From: CAIUVD01 sp044338255
GTDB taxonomy: Bacteria; Planctomycetota; UBA11346
DNA length: 22,134 nt
Direction of reading: 5' to 3'
Assembly (NCBI GenBank): GCA_044338255.1
Contig: JBIILZ010000067.1
Location: 1-22,134 of the forward strand
Every line of letters starts with the position of its first letter. Position 1 is the stretch's first letter. A model generated the notes under the pieces. The model was not told where the DNA came from and made no database searches. It saw only the letters and a list, made by a program, of their open reading frames with translations. The translations under genes were made by a program, and so were the position numbers. This document shows, in pieces, positions 14,898 through 22,134 of this stretch.

Positions 14898-16074
14898 GTT
14901 ACGCACCCCCGCAAAGTCGGCACGCGCGTCAGCCAAGGTCGTTCCCGTAACGGCCGCAGCGGCCCGCCTGTCCCGCGGACGCACCCGGCCAGAGGCGATC
15001 TTTCCGGTAGCGCCGCCGAAGGCCACCTTGCCCGCGACCTACGCGGCTACCTTGCGCGAGATCCAAGCGCACCTCCGCAACGCCCGCGTCCGCGCCGTGC
15101 TGGCCGCCAATCCGCTGGTCATCGAGGCCTACTGGCAGACCGGACAAATCATCCTCGCCCGTCAGCAAGAAGCCGCCTGGGGCGCCAAGGTCATCGATCG
15201 CCTCGCCGCCGATCTCCAACACGCTTTTCCCGACATGGGTGGACTCTCGCCGCGCAATCTGCTGGCGATGAAGATCTTCGCTCGTGAATTCCCGGTCGGC
15301 CCGATTGCGCAACAGCCTGTTGCGCAATTGCCGTGGGGGCACGTCCTGCAGATCATGCAGCGCCTGAAGACCACAGCCGAGCGCGACTTCTACATCCGCG
15401 CGGCCATCGCCCACGGTTGGAGCCGCAGCATCCTGGAACACCAGATCGCGGGCCGCCTCCATCTCCGCTCCGGGAAAGCCCAGAACAACTTCAACAAAAC
15501 CATGCCGCCAGCGGACTCGGATCTGGCGACCCAGGTGTTCAAGGATCCCTACCTCTTCGATTTCCTCGGCACCGCTGATCCCCGGCGCGAGGCCGAGGTC
15601 GAACAGGCCCTGGTCGATCATGTACAGAAATTCCTGCTGGAACTCGGCGCCGGCTTCGCCTTCGTCGGGCGACAAGTGCGGCTCGAAGTTGGTGGTGAAG
15701 ACTACCCACTCGATCTGCTGTTCTACCACCTGCGTCTGCGCCGTTATGTCGTCATCGAATTGAAAGCCCGCGCCTTCACCCCTGGCGATGTTGGCCAACT
15801 CAATCTCTACCTCTCAGCCGTCGACGACCTGCTGCGTCATCCCGATGACCAACCCACCATCGGCCTCCTGCTGTGCCGCAAGAAGAACAAGCTCGTTGCC
15901 GAATATGCGCTGCGTGGCTTGGATCAATCCATCGCCGTTGCGGCGTGGCATACCGAACTGACCGAATCCTTGCCGGACGAGTTGCGCGGGAGCCTGCCGA
16001 CGATTGCGGAGATTGAGGCGGAATTGGCTGGGGATGTTCTGTCGGCGAAGTCACGGACGAGGAGCAAGTCATGA
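14887..16074 (+). CDS. YhcG/DUF1016-family PDDEXK nuclease-like protein
   Basis: The 395-residue protein has a basic Ala-rich N-terminal tail (1-45), a DUF1016 N-terminal domain (IEAYWQTGQIILARQQEAAWGAKVIDRLAADL, about 79-110; SPRNLLAMKIFAREFP, about 119-134), and a C-terminal PDDEXK-fold domain where LDLLFYH and YVVIELKARAFTPGDVGQLNLYL supply the Asp and E-x-K residues. Members of this family are widespread in type I restriction loci and defence islands. Their exact role is unsettled, although a nuclease activity is expected from the fold. It starts 11 bp inside hsdM and its TGA overlaps the next ATG (ATGA), indicating translational coupling. All key residues look present. Confidence 0.9.
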   Translation: MPPKLRTPAKSARASAKVVPVTAAAARLSRGRTRPEAIFPVAPPKATLPATYAATLREIQAHLRNARVRAVLAANPLVIEAYWQTGQIILARQQEAAWGAKVIDRLAADLQHAFPDMGGLSPRNLLAMKIFAREFPVGPIAQQPVAQLPWGHVLQIMQRLKTTAERDFYIRAAIAHGWSRSILEHQIAGRLHLRSGKAQNNFNKTMPPADSDLATQVFKDPYLFDFLGTADPRREAEVEQALVDHVQKFLLELGAGFAFVGRQVRLEVGGEDYPLDLLFYHLRLRRYVVIELKARAFTPGDVGQLNLYLSAVDDLLRHPDDQPTIGLLLCRKKNKLVAEYALRGLDQSIAVAAWHTELTESLPDELRGSLPTIAEIEAELAGDVLSAKSRTRSKS

Positions 16075-16182
16075 GGCACAACACAGAAGGATTTTTCGGT
16101 CTGGTTGGTAAATCACATGGCAACTTCGTCATGTTCGCTAAAAGGGGGCAGGTCATCGCAGCAAACTTGAGGGGGTTGAGTT

Positions 16183-16193
<11 letters not shown>
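16071..16193 (+). CDS. Unrecognised 40-residue ORF coupled between yhcG-like and hsdS
   Basis: The ATG sits in an ATGA overlap with the upstream stop and has one of the best ribosome binding sites in the window: GAGGAG at 16059-16064 with a 6-nt spacer. The frame ends at TGA 16191-16193, 8 bp inside the hsdS start. The product (MRHNTEGFFGLVGKSHGNFV...) is basic, has no transmembrane helix, and matches nothing I recognise. It could be a real small protein or simply a translated leader that carries ribosomes to hsdS. Its codon use and the local AT level are similar to the start of hsdS. Confidence 0.5.
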
Positions 16194-17420
<1,227 letters not shown>

Positions 17421-17424
<4 letters not shown>

Positions 17425-18488
17425 GCGACGAGCCGTTGCCAAAGTCCGAATTCATCCTTTACCAGACGGAGGATGGTCGGACGCGGGTGCAGTGCCGCTT
17501 CGAGAATGAAACGTTGTGGCTGACCCAGGCGCAAATTGCGGAGCTTTTCGCGACGACCCCGCAAAACGTGACCCTCCACCTGAAGGCTATTTTTGCGGAG
17601 GGCGAGCTGGTCGAGGCGGCAACATGTAAGGATTACTTACAAGTTCGCCTGGAAGGCGGCCGCGAAGTCACCCGGAATCTCCGCCATTACCGGTTGGAGG
17701 CCATACTCGCCGTCGGCTTCCGTGTCCGCAGCCATCGCGGCACGCAGTTCCGACAGTGGGCCGTCGGGCGCTTGAACGAGTACCTGGTGCACGGCTTCAC
17801 CATGGACGACGAGCGGTTGAAAAATCCGCCGGGCTCGGGCCAGAAGGATTATTTCGACGAGCTGCTGGAGCGCATCCGCGATATCCGGTCTTCGGAGCGG
17901 CGCTTCTACCAGAAGGTTCTGGATATTTACGCGACGAGCGTGGATTACACCCCAGATGCCGAGCAGTCGCAGCGGTTCTTCGCCGCCGTGCAGAACAAAA
18001 TGCACTGGGCGACCCACGGCCACACCGCCGCCGAGGTCATCGCGGAACGTGCGGATGCGGCCAAGCCCTTCATGGGCATGCAGACCACCCGGCCGGGCGG
18101 CATCGTGCGCAAGGACGACGTGGCCGTAGCCAAGAATTATCTCACGGCGGATGAGCTGCAGGTGCTCAATCGGATCGTAAACCTGTACCTCGAATTCGCA
18201 GAGCTGCAGGCGCTTGAACGCAAGCCGATGACGATGCAGGATTGGATCGCGAAGCTGGACGAATTCTTGAAAATCTCTGGTCGCAAACTGCTGGATCACG
18301 CTGGCAAGATTTCCGCCGAGTCTGCCAGGGCGAAGGCCGAGCTGGAATATGCACGGTACCGGATGTTGCTGGATGCGCAGCCGCGACGCGTGGATGCGGA
18401 GTTCGAAAAGGCGGCGAAAGCCCTGAAAAACCTTCAGCGACCCAAGAAGCCCAAGCCACTGAAGCCTCCGAGGCCGCCAAAGCCATGA
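17421..18488 (+). CDS. rhuM: RhuM-family protein
   Basis: The 355-residue product matches the RhuM family (first described from Salmonella pathogenicity island 3), through its start FILYQTEDGRTRVQCRFENETLWLTQAQIAELFATTPQNVTLHLKAIF and later the blocks FRQWAVGRLNEYLVHGFTMDDERLKNPP and KMHWATHGHTAAEVIAERAD. The N-terminal segment looks like a helix-turn-helix DNA-binding domain; the biochemical role is unknown. The last 20 or so residues (KKPKPLKPPRPPKP) are a basic proline-rich tail. Genes of this family often lie inside type I restriction loci. It overlaps hsdS by 4 bp upstream and hsdR by 4 bp downstream, both ATGA junctions, so the three are almost certainly translated from one mRNA. Confidence 0.93.
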
Positions 18489-21298
18489 GCCTCAACGAAT
18501 CCATCGTCGAAGAAGCCGCCCTGGAGTGGTTTCGTGAGTTGGGCTACACCATCGCCCATGGCCCGCATCTGGCCCCTGGCGAACCCGCCACCGAACGCAC
18601 CTCGTTCGCCGAGGTGGTGTTGGTCGGTCGCATGCAGACGGCAATCCAACAACTGAACCCCACCATCCCCACCGAAGCCCAAGACGAAGCCCTGCGCAAA
18701 GTCCTGCGCATCGCCACGCCATCATTGGTCGCCACCAATCGCGCCTTCCACCAACTGCTGCGCGACGGGGTCGAGGTCGAGTACCGCCGCGCCGATGGCA
18801 GCATTGCCGGTGACCTGATTCGCCTGATCGATTTCGCTGACCCCGCAGCGAATGACTGGCTGGTGGTGAATCAGTTCACTGTGGTCGAAGATCGCCACAA
18901 CCGCCGCCCCGACATCGTGGTCTTCGTCAATGGCTTGCCGCTGGCCGTCATCGAGTTGAAAAACGCCGTCGATGAAAACGCCACGATCTGGACCGCCTTC
19001 CAGCAGGTGCAGACCTACCAGGCACAGATCCCCAGCCTGTTCCACTACAACGAGGTGCTGGTGGTGTCGGATGGCACCAATGCCCGCATCGGCTCGCTGA
19101 CCGCCAACCAGGAGTGGTTTAAGGTCTGGCGGACCATCGATGGCGAGGGCGACGCACCCAAGACGGCTCTGGAGCTGGAAGTGCTGCTGCGTGGGGTCTT
19201 TGAGCCTCGGCGCTTCCTGGACCTGCTGCAGCACTTCATCGTCTTCGACGCTGATCCCGACAGCGACCGGGTGCACAAGATCATTGCGGGTTACCACCAG
19301 TTCCATGCCGTAAATGCAGCGCTGGAAGAGACAGTGCGCGCCAGCGGCATGACGACGGCAAAAGGAGCTTCTGAATCCCCTGGGACGTATTGGGCAGGTC
19401 GCCAGCACGAGGGCAAGCCAGGCGACCGCCGTGCGGGCGTGGTCTGGCACACCCAGGGCAGCGGCAAGAGCTTCTCGATGCTGTTCTATGCGGCGCGGTT
19501 GGTGCGGCACCCGCCGATGCAGAACCCGACCCTGGTGATCCTGACCGACCGCAACGATCTCGACGACCAGTTGTTCGGCCAGTTCCAGCGCTGCGCGGAT
19601 CTGCTCGGCCAGGTGCCGGTGCAGGCCGAAGGCCGTGACCGGTTGCGCGAACTGCTGCAGGTCGCCAGTGGCGGCGTGGTGTTCACCACCATCCAGAAGT
19701 TCCTGCCCGAGAAGGGCACGGTGATGCCCGAGCTGTCGGCCCGCCACAATATCGTGGTCATCGCCGATGAGGCCCACCGCAGTCAATACGACGTGATCGA
19801 TGGCTTGGCCCGCAACCTGCGCAATGCCCTACCGAATGCCTCGTTCATTGGTTTCACCGGCACGCCCATTGAAAAGACCGACGCCAACACCCGAGCGATT
19901 TTCGGCGACTATATCTCGATCTATGACATCCAGCGCGCGGTGGCCGATGGTGCGACGGTACCGATCTACTTCGAAAGCCGCATCGCCAAGCTAGCCTTGA
20001 ATCAACAGGCCCTGGCAAGCGTTGACGCCGAATTCGATGCCATCACCGAAGGCGAAGAACAGTCCAAGAAGCAACTCCTCAAGACCAAATGGGCGGCACT
20101 GGAAGCCCTGGTCGGCGATCCCAAGCGGATTGCGTTGATCGCCGAGGATCTCGTCGCCCACTACGAGCGCCGCTGCGAAGCCCTGGCGGGTAAGGCCATG
20201 GTCGTCGGCATGAGCCGGCGGATCTGCGTCGATCTGTACCAGGCGATAATTGCCCTGCGCCCCGACTGGGCCAGCGCCCCCGATGACAACGCCGAGACCG
20301 AAGCCAAGCAAGCCTGCGTGGTCAAAATCATCATGACCGGCAGCGCCGACGATGGCCCGGCGTGGCAGGCCCACATCCGCACCAAGGAACGCCGCCGAAA
20401 CCTGGCAAACCGCTTCAAGGATCCCAAGGATCCCTTCCGCATCGTCATCGTCCGTGACATGTGGCTGACCGGATTTGATGCGCCGTGCCTGCACACCATG
20501 TACGCCGACAAGCCGATGAGCGGCCACGGCCTGATGCAGGCCATCGCACGGGTGAATCGGGTATTCCGCGACAAGCCGGGCGGCCTGATCGTCGACTACC
20601 TCGGGCTGGCTGATCAGCTCAAGCACGCCCTGGCCACCTATACCGAGAACGGCGGCACCGGCACGCCCAGCATCGACACCGACCAAGCCATTGCCGTCTT
20701 GCAGGAGAAGCACGAGATCGCCTGCTCCCTCATGCACGGTTTCTTGTGGGATGATTGGACTACCGGCACCCCCGCCCAGCGCTTGGGCCTGATCCCCGCT
20801 GGCCAGGAACACATCCTGCTCCAGGAAGACGGCAAAGTCCGATTTATCCAAGTGGTCACCGACCTGTCACGCGCCTTCGCCCTGTGCGCCGCCAGCGCCG
20901 AGGCCATCGCCATGCGTGACGACATCGCGTTCTTCCAGGCGATCAAAGTCCAACTCGCCAAGACCTCAGGCCGCCAACGCCCGCCGGAAGAGATCGATGC
21001 CGCCATCCGCCAGCTGGTGTCGTCCGCCATCATGGCGGATGAAGGCATCATCGACGTCTTCACCGCCGCCGGACTCAAGCAGCCCGACATCAGCATCCTC
21101 TCTGACCAATTCCTCGCCGAAGTCCGCGGCCTGAAGCACAAGAACGTTGCCGCCGAACTGCTGGCCAAGCTGCTGCGTGACGAGATCACCACCCGCGCGC
21201 CCCGCAACGTCATCCAGAGCCGCCAATTCAGCGAGATGCTGCAGAAGGCTCTGAATCAATACCACAACCGCGCCATCGCCACCCAGGAAGTGATCTAA
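18485..21298 (+). CDS. hsdR: Type I restriction enzyme HsdR, cut short by an in-frame TAA
   Basis: HsdR translocates DNA with ATP and cuts it when two complexes collide. This 937-residue frame has an N-terminal PDDEXK nuclease (D143 in RPDIVVF, E157 and K159 in AVIELKN), Walker A TQGSGKS (323-329), DEAH (428-431), FIGFTGTP (454-461) and helicase domain 2 (IVIVRDMWLTGFDAPCLHTMY). ATG 18485 overlaps the rhuM stop; a longer frame from 18242 lies inside rhuM and is spurious. It ends ...NRAIATQEVI at TAA 21296-21298, exactly where homologues continue 'EELI.LAK'. The next 115 codons in the same frame encode the missing C-terminal domain. The nuclease and motor are present but the C-terminal part is detached. 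Confidence 0.93.
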   Translation: MSLNESIVEEAALEWFRELGYTIAHGPHLAPGEPATERTSFAEVVLVGRMQTAIQQLNPTIPTEAQDEALRKVLRIATPSLVATNRAFHQLLRDGVEVEYRRADGSIAGDLIRLIDFADPAANDWLVVNQFTVVEDRHNRRPDIVVFVNGLPLAVIELKNAVDENATIWTAFQQVQTYQAQIPSLFHYNEVLVVSDGTNARIGSLTANQEWFKVWRTIDGEGDAPKTALELEVLLRGVFEPRRFLDLLQHFIVFDADPDSDRVHKIIAGYHQFHAVNAALEETVRASGMTTAKGASESPGTYWAGRQHEGKPGDRRAGVVWHTQGSGKSFSMLFYAARLVRHPPMQNPTLVILTDRNDLDDQLFGQFQRCADLLGQVPVQAEGRDRLRELLQVASGGVVFTTIQKFLPEKGTVMPELSARHNIVVIADEAHRSQYDVIDGLARNLRNALPNASFIGFTGTPIEKTDANTRAIFGDYISIYDIQRAVADGATVPIYFESRIAKLALNQQALASVDAEFDAITEGEEQSKKQLLKTKWAALEALVGDPKRIALIAEDLVAHYERRCEALAGKAMVVGMSRRICVDLYQAIIALRPDWASAPDDNAETEAKQACVVKIIMTGSADDGPAWQAHIRTKERRRNLANRFKDPKDPFRIVIVRDMWLTGFDAPCLHTMYADKPMSGHGLMQAIARVNRVFRDKPGGLIVDYLGLADQLKHALATYTENGGTGTPSIDTDQAIAVLQEKHEIACSLMHGFLWDDWTTGTPAQRLGLIPAGQEHILLQEDGKVRFIQVVTDLSRAFALCAASAEAIAMRDDIAFFQAIKVQLAKTSGRQRPPEEIDAAIRQLVSSAIMADEGIIDVFTAAGLKQPDISILSDQFLAEVRGLKHKNVAAELLAKLLRDEITTRAPRNVIQSRQFSEMLQKALNQYHNRAIATQEVI

Positions 21299-21646
21299 GA
21301 ACTGATCGCCCTGGCCAAGAAGATGAGCAACGCCACCAAGCGAGGCACAGAACTGGGCCTGACCGATGAGGAAATTGCCTTCTACGACGCCCTCGCCGCC
21401 AACGAGAGCGCCGTGGTCGCCATGGGCGACGCCAAGCTCCGCCTGATCGCCGCCGAACTCGTCACCCAAGTCCGCAAGAGCGTCACCATCGACTGGACCC
21501 TGCGCGACGGCGCCCAGGCAAAAATCCGAGTGATGGTCAAGCGTATTTTGAACAAATACGGCTATCCCCCGGACATGCAGGATGCGGCAGTGCAGGAAGT
21601 CTTGGCGCAGGCGAAAGAGCTGTGTGCAGATTGGGCGGTAGGGTAA
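21299..21646 (+). pseudogene. Detached C-terminal domain of HsdR
   Basis: Directly after the hsdR stop codon, in the same frame, 115 codons read ELIALAKKM, then LGLTDEEIAFYDALAANES, LRLIAAELVTQVRKSVTIDWTLRDGAQAKIRVMVKRILNKYGYPPDMQ, ending at TAA 21644-21646. This is the conserved end of HsdR proteins (DUF3387-like), which in studied enzymes helps contact the methyltransferase. It could be made separately from ATG 21323 (107 residues), though only AAGA precedes it. The most economical reading is one nonsense change in an otherwise full-length gene of about 1053 codons. Sequencing error and suppression are alternatives. Confidence 0.9.
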
Positions 21647-21668
21647 GCAACCGTCTCTCATCACCAAG

Positions 21669-21845
21669 TCATGGATGGGCGGCGATAATACCCCTGGCGA
21701 CGATCCCAAGGATCGGTCCGACCACTGCCGAGCACACCGCGCCCACGATGGCGACGGTCAGCCATGACGGGCGGCGCCGGCTATGATCCACGGCTTGCCG
21801 CCGTTCATCGAGCCGGCCGGCTAAATGCCCGACATTTCCTGACAA
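21669..21845 (-). CDS. Possible 58-residue single-pass membrane protein
   Basis: The frame starts at TTG (21843-21845) with GGAGG 8 nt upstream (21854-21858 on the complement) and ends at TGA 21669-21671. The product has a charged N-terminal half (HLAGRLDERRQAVDHSRRRP) and one hydrophobic stretch (WLTVAIVGAVCSAVVGPILGIV) followed by ARGIIAAHP. The layout loosely recalls small XhlA/holin-like or toxin-like membrane peptides, but no family is recognised. It begins only 27 bp after the IS66 transposase stop codon on the same strand, so the Shine-Dalgarno could belong to element-derived sequence. Confidence 0.4.
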   Translation of the reverse strand: MSGNVGHLAGRLDERRQAVDHSRRRPSWLTVAIVGAVCSAVVGPILGIVARGIIAAHP

Positions 21846-21871
21846 TTCGTAACCCTCCGATGACGCTATTT

Positions 21872-22134
21872 CTAACCTAAATTCCCACCCGGCGGGACCC
21901 TGACCGGGCACAGCTTGGTGTAATTGGCTGGGGTCATGGCGGCGTAGTCGGTGTCGCTGGCGTGGATGCGGGCGATGACGAGGCGGAGCCAGGCGCGAGG
22001 TTCGACTTTGGCGAGTCGGCAGCTTTCGAAGAGGGTGAAGTTGGTGGCGGCCCAGGCGGTGGCGTCTTCGCTGCCGATGAAGTTCCAATTTTTTCTGCCG
22101 ATCACGATGGGTCGCAGGACGCGTTCTGCTTGGT
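21872..22134 (-). CDS. IS66-family transposase (TnpC), C-terminal end only
   Basis: The frame is open from the window edge and ends at TAG 21872-21874. The protein reads AERVLRPIVIGRKNWNFIGS...AAWAATNFTLFESCRLAKVEP RAWLRLVIARI style sequence, the well-known IS66 C-terminal block 'LRPIAIGRKNWLFAGS...YSL..TCKLNG..P..YL'. The catalytic DDE region is outside the window. Only the last 87 residues are visible, so whether the element is complete is unknown. Confidence 0.88.
   Translation of the reverse strand, partial: QAERVLRPIVIGRKNWNFIGSEDATAWAATNFTLFESCRLAKVEPRAWLRLVIARIHASDTDYAAMTPANYTKLCPVRVPPGGNLG

Noticed and set aside
18242..18484. Longer N-terminus for HsdR
   Set aside because: It lies inside rhuM in another frame; the ATGA junction at 18485 and the MSLNESIVEEAALEWF start fit the HsdR family.

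Overview
This is high-GC bacterial DNA carrying two unusual Ser/Thr kinases, one with a DWG (instead of DFG) motif and the wording 'GEVWILDWGLAR'. That style of kinase, with a beta-sandwich/TPR tail, is typical of the PVC group (Planctomycetota, Lentisphaerota, Verrucomicrobiota). The phylum is therefore a moderate-confidence inference, not proven by the window. Ribosome binding sites are weak in the chromosomal part and stronger in the restriction operon.

Layout. At the left edge is the N-terminal part of an IS4-like transposase (minus strand, runs off the window), followed by a spacer ending in 19 head-to-tail copies of a 7-bp repeat. Next comes a minus-strand block of housekeeping genes, in transcription order PreP-type M16C peptidase, ZapE/AFG1-like ATPase, RNase P RNA (rnpB, not protein coding but unmistakable) and a DinB-like protein. 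A divergent promoter region then leads into a plus-strand block: a large DWG Ser/Thr kinase with a huge insertion in its activation segment, QueF (queuosine precursor reductase), and a Ser/Thr kinase fused to two receiver domains. This block is followed by tRNA-Lys(CUU) and its terminator.

Between the tRNA and position 12972 lies about 750 bp of lower-GC junction DNA with an apparent IS66 OrfA remnant and a strong bidirectional hairpin terminator. It leads into a tightly packed type I restriction-modification operon: hsdM, yhcG-like PDDEXK nuclease (DUF1016), a 40-residue unknown ORF, hsdS, rhuM and hsdR. All neighbours overlap by a few bases. hsdR is interrupted by a single in-frame TAA, with its conserved C-terminal domain continuing in the same frame beyond it. 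The window ends with a small possible membrane protein and the C-terminal end of an IS66 transposase, both on the minus strand.

How they work together: HsdM and HsdS should form a sequence-specific DNA methyltransferase and HsdR the ATP-driven nuclease, with YhcG and RhuM as accessory genes often carried in such loci. The position beside a tRNA, the base-composition shift and the IS66 pieces suggest a horizontally acquired defence island. The other genes are core functions (peptide turnover, tRNA 5' processing, tRNA modification) and signalling proteins whose targets cannot be read from the sequence.
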